Counted from the stretch's first letter, positions 1 to 8,023 are shown. The stretch is 64,000 bases of DNA from Actinoplanes sp. SE50/110 (GCF_900119315.1 NZ_LT827010.1:4249001-4313000); one strand, 5' to 3'. Notes: generated from the sequence alone by a model not told the origin. Numbers and translations: made by a program.

Positions 1-13
1 CGACCGGTCGGTC
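1..13. promoter_or_regulatory. Possible TetR-family operator at the window edge
   Basis: Positions 1-10 read CGACCGGTCG, a perfect palindrome followed by GTC. This resembles the core of TetR-type operators with ACCGACCGGTCGGT symmetry. It lies about 30 bases before the TetR gene start at 41, where an autoregulatory site would be expected. The left arm is cut by the window edge, so the full extent cannot be seen. Confidence 0.35.
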
Positions 14-40
14 ACCCATCGTCCGGTCTAAACTCTCGAC

Positions 41-592
41 GTGACACAGGACCTGCCCATGTCGGGAGCTCCGCAGACCCGCGAGGCGCTGCTGGATGCC
101 GGCGCCGCGCTGGCGGAGCGGCACGGGCTGAGCGGCGTCAGCGTGAACATGGTGGTGGCGGAGGCGGGCGTCGCCAAGGGCACCTTCTACGTGCATTTCA
201 AGGACCGGTCCGCGTTCGTCGACGCCCTGCACGCCCGCTTCCACGCCCGCGTCGAGGCCGGCATGGCGGCTGCCGTGGCGGGGTTGCCCAGGGGAGCCGA
301 GCGGCTCCTTCGCGCCTTCGAGGTCTATCTCGACATCTCCCTGCAGAACCGGGGGGCCAAGGCCCTCTCGCTCGAGGTGCGCTCCGGCCCCGAGCAGGGC
401 GCGATGACCGCACGGCGCGAGCGCCTCGCCGAAGGCGGGTTCGCCGACCTCGAGGCGATGGGTTGGGAGGACGTCGAAGCCACGGCTCAGCTGCTGGTCG
501 CGATGGTGCGGGAGATCTCCGCGTTGGAGTTCGACGCCGGCCGTCCCCTGCCGGCGTCACGGCGCGCGCTTAGGCGCCTGCTCGACAGGTGA
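41..592 (+). CDS. TetR/AcrR family transcriptional regulator
   Basis: A 183-residue protein with an N-terminal TetR helix-turn-helix at about residues 12-58. The recognition region reads EAGVAKGTFYVHFKDR, which fits the family pattern GVxxGTxYxHFxxK. The C-terminal half would be the ligand and dimer domain; its ligand cannot be inferred. Length is normal for TetR. The GTG at 41 is used here; the ATG at 59 is an alternative seven codons shorter. A palindrome at 1-10 may be its operator. The following SRPBCC gene is on the same strand, but about 110 bases away and with its own ribosome binding site. Confidence 0.85.
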   Translation: MTQDLPMSGAPQTREALLDAGAALAERHGLSGVSVNMVVAEAGVAKGTFYVHFKDRSAFVDALHARFHARVEAGMAAAVAGLPRGAERLLRAFEVYLDISLQNRGAKALSLEVRSGPEQGAMTARRERLAEGGFADLEAMGWEDVEATAQLLVAMVREISALEFDAGRPLPASRRALRRLLDR

Positions 593-702
593 CCCGTCTG
601 CCCGTCGTCAACGGGAAAAATTTCGACGCGCAAATCGACGCAGGGTGTTTGGGGCGATCGGGGACGGGTAGTTCCCGATCATCCCGAGCGAAGGAGAACA
701 TC

Positions 703-1155
703 GTGACTACGGTGACCGAGTCCGTTGACGTCAACGTGCCCGTCAGCACGGCGTACAACCAGTGGACGCAGTTCGAGGACTTCCCGAAGTTCATGGACGG
801 CGTCGAATCGATCACCCAGACCGACGCCACCCACACCCACTGGGTGACCAAGGTGGGCGGTCAGATCCGCGAGTTCGACGCGGAGATTTCCGAGCAGCAC
901 CCCGACGAGCGGGTCGCCTGGCACAGCACCGGCGGTGACACCAAGCACGCCGGCGTCGTCACCTTCCACCGGCTGAGCGACACCGAGACCCGGGTGACCA
1001 TCCAGCTCGACTGGGAGCCGGAAGGCTTCGTCGAGAAGGTCGGCAGCGCGGTCGGCGTCGACAGCCACCAGGTGAAGGCGGACGCCAAGCGGTTCAAGCA
1101 GTTCATCGAGGAGCGGGGCACCGCCACCGGCGGATGGCGCGGCGACGTTTCCTGA
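703..1155 (+). CDS. SRPBCC family protein (polyketide cyclase/dehydrase-like)
   Basis: A 150-residue protein with the START/SRPBCC layout: an N-terminal strand (TESVDVNVPVSTAYNQWTQF), a PxFM segment, central antiparallel strands and a long C-terminal helix (about residues 118-145). Such proteins form a hydrophobic-pocket helix-grip fold and many in actinomycetes have no assigned ligand. The GTG at 703 is chosen because AAGGAG lies 6 bases upstream (691-696). An open frame runs further upstream but has no similar ribosome binding site. Function beyond fold is unknown. Confidence 0.8.
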   Translation: MTTVTESVDVNVPVSTAYNQWTQFEDFPKFMDGVESITQTDATHTHWVTKVGGQIREFDAEISEQHPDERVAWHSTGGDTKHAGVVTFHRLSDTETRVTIQLDWEPEGFVEKVGSAVGVDSHQVKADAKRFKQFIEERGTATGGWRGDVS

Positions 1156-1189
1156 TCCACTGTGTCATGACCGGCGCTATGGTTGATCC

Positions 1190-1624
1190 ATGGCGTCGGT
1201 CAAACAGTTTCAGGTGACTTTCGACTGTGCAGACCCGGAGCGGGTCGCCCGTTTCTGGTGCGAGGTGCTGGGCTACGTCCCACCGGCTCCGCCGGCCGGC
1301 TTCGCCAGCTGGGATGACTACAACGCGAGCCGGCCGGCGGAGAAACGCAACGCCGGCTTCTCCTGCAGCGACCCGAACGGGGTCGGCCCGCGGCTGTACT
1401 TCCAGCGCGTCCCCGAGGGCAAAGTGGTGAAGAACCGGGTGCACCTGTGCGTCCGGGTGGGCACCGGCCTGGTCGGCGACGAGCGCCTCGCCGCCCTCGA
1501 AGCCGAGTGCGCCCGGCTCGAACCGCTCGGCGCCAAGCGGTTCCGGCTCCTGCTCGCCGACGGCGAGAACGAGTCGTGCCTGGTCATGCAGGACATCGAG
1601 GGCAACGAGTTCTGCCTCGACTAA
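1190..1624 (+). CDS. VOC superfamily protein (glyoxalase-like)
   Basis: A 144-residue protein starting SVKQFQVTFDCADPERVARFWCEVLGY, the typical first beta-alpha unit of a vicinal-oxygen-chelate fold. It ends MQDIEGNEFCLD, the typical last strand carrying the conserved D-x-(E/D)-GNEFC motif. Members range from dioxygenases to resistance proteins; nothing here gives the substrate. The next gene is convergent. A second VOC protein at 3283-3630 shares the DCAD and GNEFC motifs. Confidence 0.8.
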   Translation: MASVKQFQVTFDCADPERVARFWCEVLGYVPPAPPAGFASWDDYNASRPAEKRNAGFSCSDPNGVGPRLYFQRVPEGKVVKNRVHLCVRVGTGLVGDERLAALEAECARLEPLGAKRFRLLLADGENESCLVMQDIEGNEFCLD

Positions 1625-1633
1625 CGGATCCGC

Positions 1634-2416
1634 CTAAATCCGGTCCTTGATCCAGAAGCCCTCCGGGAGCGCATCGACGTCGGCCGCGGAGCGGTCCAAC
1701 AGGTCGGCGATGGGCAGCAGCGCGGTCGATGCCGGGTCGCCGGACGCGGCCTGGTGACGGATGACGGCGGCCTGCTTGCGGGCCCGCTGCGGCACCGCGG
1801 TCGCGAAGGCACGACGGTCCTCGGCATAGCCGTACGCGTCGAGCAGCAGGTGGAATCGGCGGGCTCGGTCCCGCCGGTCATCCTCGGTCAGCGGGGTGCC
1901 GTCCTGCGGGGCGGCGAGCGGCACCCAGGTCAGCGCGGAGAACGCCACATCCCACTCCGGGACGGACGGGCTCGCGATGTCCCAGTCGCAGAAGCCGGCC
2001 AGCCGGTCGCCGTCGACGACCGCGTTCAACGGTGACGCGTCCTGATGACCGACGACCAGCCCGGGCCGCAGCTCGCCGCCGACGAACCACCGCTCGCCCT
2101 CGGGTGGCACGAAGCCGGCGGTCAGGTCGTGGACCCGGCGCAGCCAGCGGCCGACCTGGACCAGCATCGCGTCCGACGACACCCACGCCGGCCAGGGCAC
2201 ACGGCCGCCGATCGTCTCGCCGGGCAGGTAGCTGAGCATCTCCCGGCCCCGCTCGTCGAAGCCGAGGGCGCGCGGCGCGGCGTCGAAGCCGGCCGCCTCC
2301 AGATGACGCAGGAACGCGTGCACGGTCGGTGTCCACGGCGAGGCCGGCTTGTGCACCACGCCGTCGATCAGCACGGCGCCGGTGATGTTCCCGCCGGGTA
2401 GAGCCTTCTCGGTCAT
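1634..2416 (-). CDS. Aminoglycoside phosphotransferase (APH) family protein
   Basis: A 260-residue protein of the choline/aminoglycoside kinase fold. The catalytic loop reads VVGHQDASPLN, matching HxDxxxxN, followed by FCDWDIASP, the metal-binding DxD-type segment. An upstream RRVHDLTAGF helix also fits. Actinomycete genomes carry many such kinases acting on small molecules, so drug resistance should not be assumed. The ATG at 2416 is used. It is convergent with the VOC gene at 1190-1624 and divergent from the MerR gene at 2506, sharing the 2417-2505 intergenic region. Confidence 0.8.
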   Translation of the reverse strand: MTEKALPGGNITGAVLIDGVVHKPASPWTPTVHAFLRHLEAAGFDAAPRALGFDERGREMLSYLPGETIGGRVPWPAWVSSDAMLVQVGRWLRRVHDLTAGFVPPEGERWFVGGELRPGLVVGHQDASPLNAVVDGDRLAGFCDWDIASPSVPEWDVAFSALTWVPLAAPQDGTPLTEDDRRDRARRFHLLLDAYGYAEDRRAFATAVPQRARKQAAVIRHQAASGDPASTALLPIADLLDRSAADVDALPEGFWIKDRI

Positions 2417-2468
2417 CCCCGAGGTCTACCAGTCCCCGGACAGGCGGCGACAGCGAATTATCCGGCGG

Positions 2469-2499
2469 TTGACCTTCACCCTGGGCCAAGGTTGAGACT
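2469..2499 (+). promoter_or_regulatory. MerR-type promoter with elongated spacer, probably leaderless
   Basis: A -35 like TTGACC (2469-2474) and a -10 like GAGACT (2494-2499) are separated by 19 bases, the long spacer typical of MerR-controlled promoters. A dyad ACCTT (2472-2476) / AAGGT (2488-2492) fills the spacer, as MerR operators do. The predicted start of transcription falls at or next to the GTG at 2506, so the mRNA may have no leader. Autoregulation is inferred. Confidence 0.6.
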
Positions 2500-2505
2500 G
2501 AGGCG

Positions 2506-3279
2506 GTGGACGACCTACTACCGATCGGCGCGTTCTCCCGTGCCACCCTGATCTCGGCCAACACGCTGCGGGCCTATCACGAGAACGGGCTGCTGGAGCC
2601 GGCCGTGGTCGATCAGCGCACCGGCTATCGCGGATACCGGATCGCGCAGCTCGGCGACGCCGCGACGATCCGGCAGCTGCGCGAGCTGGACCTGCCACTG
2701 GCCGACATCCGGGTCATCCTGGCCGCCCGCGACCCGGAGGTGACCCGCCGGGTGCTGGCCGCACAGCGGCGGCGGCTGCTGGACCGGCAGGCCCGCCTGG
2801 AGCGGATGCTGCGGATCACCGGCGACCTGCTCGACGACCCGGTGGCGATCACCCCGGCCGAGGTGACCGCCCGGACCCTGCCGCCGATCACCGCGTTCAC
2901 CCTCACCCGTGACGCCCGTGAGGACCAGTTCGCCGACTTCCTCGGGGAGGCGTATGCGGAGCTCACCGCGCGCGCGATCGCCACCGGCCCGTGTGGCGCG
3001 ATCTTCCCACCGGAGTTCCGCGACGAGCCCAGCCCGATCATCGCCTACGTGCCCGCGGCGAACGGTGACACGACCCTACCGGGCGGCCGGTTCGCGGTCG
3101 CCGAGTTCGTCGGCCCCTACTACAACATGTCGGAGGGTTACCGGGCGCTCGGCGCCTGGCTGGCCCGCACCGGCCTCGCGATCACCGGCCCGGTCCGCGA
3201 AAGCTACCTGGTCGGACCAGGGGACGGCGTCCCCGAGGAAGAGTTCCGCACCGAAATCTGCTGGCCCGTTTCCCGTTAG
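2506..3279 (+). CDS. MerR family regulator with GyrI-like effector domain
   Basis: A 257-residue protein. Residues 1-70 form the MerR winged helix (IGAFSRATLISANTLRAYHE, then GYRGYRIAQL). A helical linker follows (about 75-110), and the C-terminal 140 residues look like a GyrI/AraC-effector domain, as in BmrR-type drug sensors. The ligand is unknown. The GTG start is supported by the MerR promoter ending just before it. Three bases after its stop the VOC gene begins, so the two form an operon; a sensor paired with a VOC protein suggests a small-molecule response. Confidence 0.85.
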   Translation: MDDLLPIGAFSRATLISANTLRAYHENGLLEPAVVDQRTGYRGYRIAQLGDAATIRQLRELDLPLADIRVILAARDPEVTRRVLAAQRRRLLDRQARLERMLRITGDLLDDPVAITPAEVTARTLPPITAFTLTRDAREDQFADFLGEAYAELTARAIATGPCGAIFPPEFRDEPSPIIAYVPAANGDTTLPGGRFAVAEFVGPYYNMSEGYRALGAWLARTGLAITGPVRESYLVGPGDGVPEEEFRTEICWPVSR

Positions 3280-3282
3280 GAA

Positions 3283-3630
3283 GTGACACCCGTGCTCGCC
3301 CTCGCCAACATCACCTTCGACTGTGCCGACGCCACCGCGCTGGCCGGCTTCTGGGCGCAGGCCCTGCGGCGGCCGGTCGACCCCGGCGCCAACCCGTTCT
3401 TCGCGACGATCGGCGCCGCGGAGCCCGGGCCGACCCTGATGTTCCTCAAGGTGCCCGACGACAAGGCCGCGAAAAACCGCTGCCACCTCGATCTGAACGC
3501 CGACGACCGGGAGCTTGAGGTGAAACGCCTGGCCGAGCTGGGCGCGACCGTCCAGTCCGAACACCAGGAGTACGGCAAGCACTGGGTCACCCTGCAGGAC
3601 CCGTCCGGCAACGAGTTCTGTGTGGCCTGA
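3283..3630 (+). CDS. VOC superfamily protein, co-transcribed with the MerR regulator
   Basis: A 115-residue single-module glyoxalase-like protein: LANITFDCADATALAGFWAQAL at the start and QDPSGNEFCVA at the end, with KNRCHLDLN in the middle supplying the usual H. It begins 3 bases after the MerR stop, so translation is probably coupled. The GTG at 3283 is used; another GTG at 3292 is possible. It may bind or modify the compound sensed by the MerR protein (inference). A strong hairpin at 3762-3796 follows. Confidence 0.8.
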   Translation: MTPVLALANITFDCADATALAGFWAQALRRPVDPGANPFFATIGAAEPGPTLMFLKVPDDKAAKNRCHLDLNADDRELEVKRLAELGATVQSEHQEYGKHWVTLQDPSGNEFCVA

Positions 3631-3761
3631 TCCTCCCGTTCAACCAGTTCGACGAGCCTTCGTGCCGTTCCTGTGATGGGCAGGCCGCTGATGTGGCTGA
3701 AGGTCCGGTTGGCGTTGAGGTGCGTGTGGCCTGGACGTTCGCGTACAGCGACAGCGCGGAA

Positions 3762-3796
3762 ACGGCCGGCACCGGAGTGATCCCGGTGCCGGCCGT
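3762..3796. terminator. Strong hairpin between convergent genes
   Basis: A perfect 14-bp stem (ACGGCCGGCACCGG at 3762-3775 pairing with 3783-3796) closes a 7-base loop. It lies between the VOC gene ending at 3630 and the oppositely oriented gene ending at 3922, so it could end transcription from both sides. No U-tract follows, which is usual in such GC-rich genomes. The rest of 3631-3921 shows nothing else recognisable. Confidence 0.6.
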
Positions 3797-3921
3797 CGGT
3801 CGTACTGTCCGTTCCGGATCAGATCGACGGGAAGGCCTTGCGTCGCCGAGTGCGTGCCCGCGCCCGGCGACGCCGGTTGTGATCGTTCCCCGGATCCGTG
3901 GTCGGTGCCGAAGGATCGGTC

Positions 3922-4719
3922 TTAGTTGGCGGCCGTGGAGTCGGACTCAGCCGGGTCGGCGCCGGCGCTGGCGGACGGGTCGGCAGTGGCGCTGGCGGAC
4001 GGGTCGGCGGTCTGGTCGCCGTTGTTGCCGTTGCCGTTGTTGTTGGAGATGCCGGCCACAGCCTTGGCGTCGGCCAGCGCCAGGCACGCCTGCAGAAGCG
4101 ATGCCTGAGCCGAAGTCACCGCGGCGTTCGCGGCGCCTTGGTTGGCGTTGCCGTTCTGGTTGGCGTTGCCGTTCTGGTTCGCATTCCCGTTCTGGTTCGC
4201 ATTCCCGTTCTGGCCGTACTTGCCGCCCTTCTTGCCGGACTTGCCACGCTTCTTGTTGGCTTCGGCCATCGCCTTCGCCCACTTCTTCGCGATCTTCTTG
4301 TTCCGGGCGTCGGATGCCGCCTTGCCGGCCGCGGCACCCGCCTTGGCGCCATCCTTGCCGGCCGCCTTACCACCGGCCGCGCCCTGGTCACCCGCGTTCT
4401 GGTCGTTCTGGGCGTTGTCGCCATTCTGATTGTCGGCACCCTGGTTGCCGGCGTTCTGGCCGTTAGCCCCGGCGGCATCTGCCGCGAAGGTGTCACAAGC
4501 CGTCTCCAGCGCCTGCGCCGACGCCAGTGTCGCGTCATTGCCGCCCTGCGCCTGCTGCGCGTTCGCGGCTGCTTTGGGCGGTGGCGGGGTGGTGCTGGCC
4601 GACGCGAGTTGCACTCCCGCCAAACCGGCCGCCGCAAGGACGCCCCCGACAATGACCACGCCGGCCACCTTTCGCCGCGTGCCGTTGCCCAGGTTCCGTT
4701 GGTATGAGCGCGTTCTCAT
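3922..4719 (-). CDS. Secreted or membrane-anchored low-complexity protein, Asn/Gln/Ala/Lys-rich
   Basis: A 265-residue protein not matching a family I recognise. Residues about 1-12 are basic, then a hydrophobic segment (VAGVVIVGGVLAAAGLAGVQ) ends in ASAST, which reads as a signal peptide or anchor. The mature part is low complexity: an Asn/Gln/Gly/Asp stretch, a Lys/Ala-rich basic helix (NKKIAKKWAKAMAEANKKRG), four NGNANQ repeats, and an acidic Ser/Asp/Ala tail. Two Cys (in ETACD and LQACL) flank the basic part. The second ATG of the ATGATG at 4722-4717 is chosen because AAGGAG lies 5 bases upstream. Confidence 0.65.
   Translation of the reverse strand: MRTRSYQRNLGNGTRRKVAGVVIVGGVLAAAGLAGVQLASASTTPPPPKAAANAQQAQGGNDATLASAQALETACDTFAADAAGANGQNAGNQGADNQNGDNAQNDQNAGDQGAAGGKAAGKDGAKAGAAAGKAASDARNKKIAKKWAKAMAEANKKRGKSGKKGGKYGQNGNANQNGNANQNGNANQNGNANQGAANAAVTSAQASLLQACLALADAKAVAGISNNNGNGNNGDQTADPSASATADPSASAGADPAESDSTAAN
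4138..4212. repeat. 18-bp tandem repeat encoding NGNANQ, four copies
   Basis: Four consecutive 18-bp units (4138-4155, 4156-4173, 4174-4191, 4192-4209) code for NGNANQ on the minus strand. Codon choice differs between the first two and last two units, so the protein repeat is kept despite silent drift, which argues for selection on the peptide. Confidence 0.85.
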
Positions 4720-5147
4720 CATCACTCCTTGAGGCGTCGATGTGCCGAACGTGAACCTGTACGGAGCCGAGCGCCGCAGCGGTTCAACACGTTCTTTGAA
4801 CCGGTTACCTGAAACCGACCGCGACACGCGGCATCTTCCCTGTTCAACGTGCTGTTCCAAGGGTCTGGAAACCGTCAAAAAAACTCGGCGGTGACACCGT
4901 GGTCAAGTCCTCCGGAAGTGGTGGAACTGCTGATCTTTCGAGGTGCGCTGGTCAGAGAATCCTGGTGATTTCGACTTCGAGCCGCTCTGGGCCGAATTGC
5001 CTGATCCCGTTGACGTACGGCATGCCAAGTGTCACGGGCGGTTAATGGAACCTGACGAAAGCGGGCACGCGGCGATGTCTTTCTGTCGCACCCGTTCACT
5101 ACATTGCGTATGCATCGGTATGCGAACAGTGGGGCAGGGGGTCTGGG
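4720..5147. other. Intergenic region without a recognised gene
   Basis: This 428-base stretch separates divergent genes (4719 leftward, 5148 rightward) and presumably holds both promoters. An open frame at 4943-5161 on the plus strand lacks a convincing start and codon bias and was not called. No tRNA, riboswitch or insertion sequence was recognised. Confidence 0.5.
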
Positions 5148-5774
5148 GTGGCTCGACGTAGGCGCCGTAGAAGAAGCAGGATCAGCGACGGTGCTGCGCT
5201 GGCCGCGGCGGCCGGTGGTCTCCTGGCTGTCGGGTTGCTGGCCCAGGTGGTCCGCGAGCACCTGGTCCTGACCGCGGTGGTGACCGCGGTGGTGACCGCA
5301 CTGGTGCTGGCCGGTGGCGGGGCGTGGGCGTATCTGAGCTGGTCGGCGATGAGTCGGCTCGCGGCCCACGAGCGCGACGTGGCGGTGACCGACCACATGA
5401 GCGGCCCGGAGTTCGAGCAGTACGTGGCGCGGCTGCTCCGCGAGAGCGACTGCCGCGGCGTGCGGGTCAGCGGCGGCGCGGGGGACATGGGCGCCGACAT
5501 CACCGCCCGGACGCCGGATGGTCGGCGCCTGGTGGTGCAGTGCAAGCGCTACGCCGGGAACCTGCCCAGTCCGGACGTGCAGCGCTTCGCCGGCACCGCC
5601 CGCGACATTCACGGCGCGGACGTCGCGCTGCTGGTCACCACCGGGCGCCCGACCGGGCCGGCCCTCCAGGTTGCCCGGCAGTGCCGGATCACGCTGGTGG
5701 ACCGGCCGGTGCTGGCCCGGTGGATCGCCACCGGCGTCGCGCCCGCAGTGCTCAGCGACCGCGGGCGACGGTGA
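5148..5774 (+). CDS. Membrane-anchored Mrr-like PD-(D/E)xK nuclease
   Basis: A 208-residue protein. A very basic N-terminus (ARRRRRRRS) precedes two hydrophobic segments at about residues 15-35 and 40-65. The rest is an Mrr-type restriction-endonuclease domain: GPEFEQYVARLL with E88/E90, GAGDMGADI with D117, and VVQCKRY with Q131-C132-K133, i.e. the D...QxK active site. It ends with a DVALLVTTG segment typical of the fold. Members cut or process DNA; membrane tethering is seen in several bacterial Mrr_cat proteins of unknown role. No methylase or specificity subunit is adjacent, so it is not an obvious restriction system. GTG start. Confidence 0.8.
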   Translation: MARRRRRRRSRISDGAALAAAAGGLLAVGLLAQVVREHLVLTAVVTAVVTALVLAGGGAWAYLSWSAMSRLAAHERDVAVTDHMSGPEFEQYVARLLRESDCRGVRVSGGAGDMGADITARTPDGRRLVVQCKRYAGNLPSPDVQRFAGTARDIHGADVALLVTTGRPTGPALQVARQCRITLVDRPVLARWIATGVAPAVLSDRGRR

Positions 5775-5941
5775 ACAACAGCAGCATCGACGGGAACCCG
5801 AACCAGAAGTCCCGGACCGAGTCGAGCCGGCAGTAGCCCTTGTCCGGCTTGACGCTGCGGCGGGCGGGACGGCTGCCACCGAGCTTGGAATGACTACGAT
5901 CAGCGTCCCGCCTCGTGGCGGTCCCCGACCAAGGAGAAGAC

Positions 5942-6142
5942 ATGTCGAAGTTCCGCCTGACGGCCGTGTTGCTGGCGGCAGCCGCCACCATCGGCGCGGT
6001 CGCATCCGCACCTGCCGGTCACCAGCACATCACCGTGCAGGCTGACCAGCAGGCCGTCGTGGAGGGTCACCAGCACATCACCGTGCAGGCTGACCAGCAG
6101 GCCGTTGTGGAAGGTCACCAGCACATCACCGTGCAGAGCTGA
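5942..6142 (+). CDS. Small secreted His/Gln repeat peptide
   Basis: A 66-residue protein. The start at 5942 has AAGGAG 5 bases upstream (5931-5936). Residues 1-25 (SKFRLTAVLLAAAATIGAVASAPA) form a clear Sec signal peptide. The mature part consists only of 2.5 exact copies of GHQHITVQADQQAVVE. The HQH triplets could bind metal ions, and the alternating valine/glutamine strands could stack as beta arches; both are inferences. No known family is recognised. The next gene, a secreted xylanase, is on the same strand 137 bases downstream. Confidence 0.7.
   Translation: MSKFRLTAVLLAAAATIGAVASAPAGHQHITVQADQQAVVEGHQHITVQADQQAVVEGHQHITVQS
6017..6136 (+). repeat. 48-bp tandem repeat, two and a half copies, in coding frame
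   Basis: Units at 6017-6064 and 6065-6112 differ at only two third-codon positions. A half unit (6113-6136) follows just before the last codon and the stop. The near identity suggests recent expansion by slippage or strong selection. Confidence 0.9.
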
Positions 6143-6279
6143 GCCCAGCACCCTTGGGGCGTTCAACGGACGCGCCCCCGGGAGGTCTTCACCGCGGTCC
6201 GTGAACCGCTGCAGGAACGCCGCACCGGCAACGGTCTCACCGTTCGCGTCGAGCTCACTTCTGATTGGTGGGAACAGGC

Positions 6280-7977
6280 ATGCGGATGCACCCTCGGGCC
6301 TGGCTGGCGGTCGCGGTCGTGGCGGTCGTGGCCGGCGGGTGGGTGGCGGTCAGCGCCGGCGACGACGCAACGCTCGATGACGATACCGCCGTCGATGTCC
6401 TCACCGGCCACGACTGGACGCATTTCGCCGGGGCCACCGTCGGCCCCGGCGGGGTGCGGATCGTCGGCCTGGGCGAGCGGATCGTGCGGCAGGACGGCTC
6501 CGGCGGCCAACCCGACCCGCCGGTCAATCTGCGGGGGCCGCGGCTCGCGGTGCGCGGCCCGATGGAGATCATCGCCGGGGTGGATCGCCCGGCCGGCCGG
6601 GCGGCCGTGTTCAGCCTGTACGGCGATGTGCCGGTGGTCTACGACGAGTGGCGGCACAACCCGCCCGGTCTGGCCGTCACCGTCACCGACGGGGAGCTGC
6701 GCCTGGCGGTCTGGGACGGGCGGGGCGACGATCCGGCGGTCCGCCGCCGGACCACGGTGACCGCACCGGGCGCGGCCACGATAACCGTCACCCGGGCGGG
6801 TGGGCGGCTCACGGTCCGGCTCGGGGACGCCGGTCTGTCCGTCACCGACCCTGGGGTGTTCAGTTCCGGGCGGGTGTTCTTCGGCGCCGACGTCGATGGC
6901 GGCGGGCCGGCCGGCTGGACGTTGACCTCGTTGCGGGCCGCCGGGCTGGACGGGGGCAGCGTCACCGTCGTCGACGCCCCGGCGCTCGGGCAACCGGCGC
7001 CCGAGCCCGGGTCGCTGCGGGTGCTCGCCGCGGCCCGCCGGGCGCTGCCCATCGGCGCCGCAGTGGCCGCCGAGCCGCTGCTGGCCGACGACGGGTACCG
7101 GCGCTTGACCGCCGCCCAGTTCTCCATGCTGACCACGGAGAACGCGATGAAGCCGCAGTTCGTCCACCCGCAGCCGGACCGCTACGACTTCACCGGGGGC
7201 GACCTGCTGGTCGACTTCGCGGCGGCCAACGGCATCGCGGTACACGCTCACACCCTGGTCTTCGGCGAGGCCAACCCGCGCTGGATGCAGGACACCCCGG
7301 CCGACCGGCGCGAGCGGATCATGCTCGATCACATCAGCACCGTGGTCGGTCACTACCGCGGCCGGGTGGCCGAATGGGACGTCGTCAACGAACCGCTGTC
7401 CCCCGACGGCGAGGACTATGAGGACGGGGGAGCGGGGCTGCGCCGGCACCTGTGGCAGCAGGCGATGGGGGAGACGTACATCGACAAGGCGTTCGTGGCG
7501 GCCCGGAGCGCCGACCCCGGCGCCAAGCTGTATCTCAACGATTTCGGCCTGGAAGCCGACGGTGAGCGCTGGGACGCGCTGCTCAGTCTGGTCGGCCGGC
7601 TCAAACAGCGGGGGGTGCCGGTCGACGGGGTCGGGTTCGAGGCACACATCCACGAGGCCGGCGACCGGGTCACCGCGGCCGTCCTGCAGGATCACTTCGC
7701 GGACCTGGCCCGGCTCGGGCTGTCGGCCCGGGTGTCCGAGATCGATGTGTACGGCGATGCCGCGGCCGGGCAGGCTGAGCAGTACGCCACCGCGTTGACC
7801 GCCTGCCTGGCCGCCCCGAACTGCACCTCGTACACCACCTGGGGGGTCAGCGACCGGTACGGGTCCACCACCGAGTCCGGCACCTATCCACCCCAGCTCG
7901 GTGACGACCTGATCTTCGACCGGAACCTGGCGCCCAAGGCCGCGTTCACCGCCCTGACCCGGGTCCTGCGCGGCTGA
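6280..7977 (+). CDS. Secreted GH10 endo-1,4-beta-xylanase
   Basis: A 565-residue protein. An N-terminal hydrophobic segment (WLAVAVVAVVAGGWVAVSAG) is a signal peptide or anchor. Residues about 30-250 form a beta-rich N-terminal module. The GH10 barrel follows: TTENAMKPQ, HAHTLVF, the acid/base motif WDVVNEP (E371), LNDFGLE, and the nucleophile segment RVSEIDV (E487), ending with TTWGVSDRY. These are the family's hallmark residues, so it should cut xylan backbones outside the cell. Three nearby starts are possible (TTG 6265, ATG 6280, ATG 6286). It lacks the AT-rich operator of the mannan genes. Confidence 0.92.
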   Translation: MRMHPRAWLAVAVVAVVAGGWVAVSAGDDATLDDDTAVDVLTGHDWTHFAGATVGPGGVRIVGLGERIVRQDGSGGQPDPPVNLRGPRLAVRGPMEIIAGVDRPAGRAAVFSLYGDVPVVYDEWRHNPPGLAVTVTDGELRLAVWDGRGDDPAVRRRTTVTAPGAATITVTRAGGRLTVRLGDAGLSVTDPGVFSSGRVFFGADVDGGGPAGWTLTSLRAAGLDGGSVTVVDAPALGQPAPEPGSLRVLAAARRALPIGAAVAAEPLLADDGYRRLTAAQFSMLTTENAMKPQFVHPQPDRYDFTGGDLLVDFAAANGIAVHAHTLVFGEANPRWMQDTPADRRERIMLDHISTVVGHYRGRVAEWDVVNEPLSPDGEDYEDGGAGLRRHLWQQAMGETYIDKAFVAARSADPGAKLYLNDFGLEADGERWDALLSLVGRLKQRGVPVDGVGFEAHIHEAGDRVTAAVLQDHFADLARLGLSARVSEIDVYGDAAAGQAEQYATALTACLAAPNCTSYTTWGVSDRYGSTTESGTYPPQLGDDLIFDRNLAPKAAFTALTRVLRG

Positions 7978-8023
7978 GGTCGGCCGGACCGGCCAGCCGC
8001 ACCTCCCCTACGCGTCCGCGAAG

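Noticed and set aside
3693..4707. Long plus-strand frames opposite the low-complexity protein gene
   Set aside because: They are Arg/Cys/Trp- or Leu/Val-rich antisense shadows without ribosome binding sites; the minus-strand frame has a signal peptide, ordered repeats and a good ribosome binding site.
4943..5161. Short plus-strand frame in the 4720-5147 gap
   Set aside because: No ribosome binding site, mixed codon usage, and it runs into the start of the Mrr-like gene.
6143..6279. Search for the mannan operator upstream of the GH10 xylanase
   Set aside because: No AT-rich palindrome or matching promoter is present, so the xylanase is not placed in the regulon.
6163..7695. 510-codon frame antisense to the xylanase
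   Set aside because: The xylanase frame shows all GH10 motifs; the antisense composition is the usual high-GC shadow.
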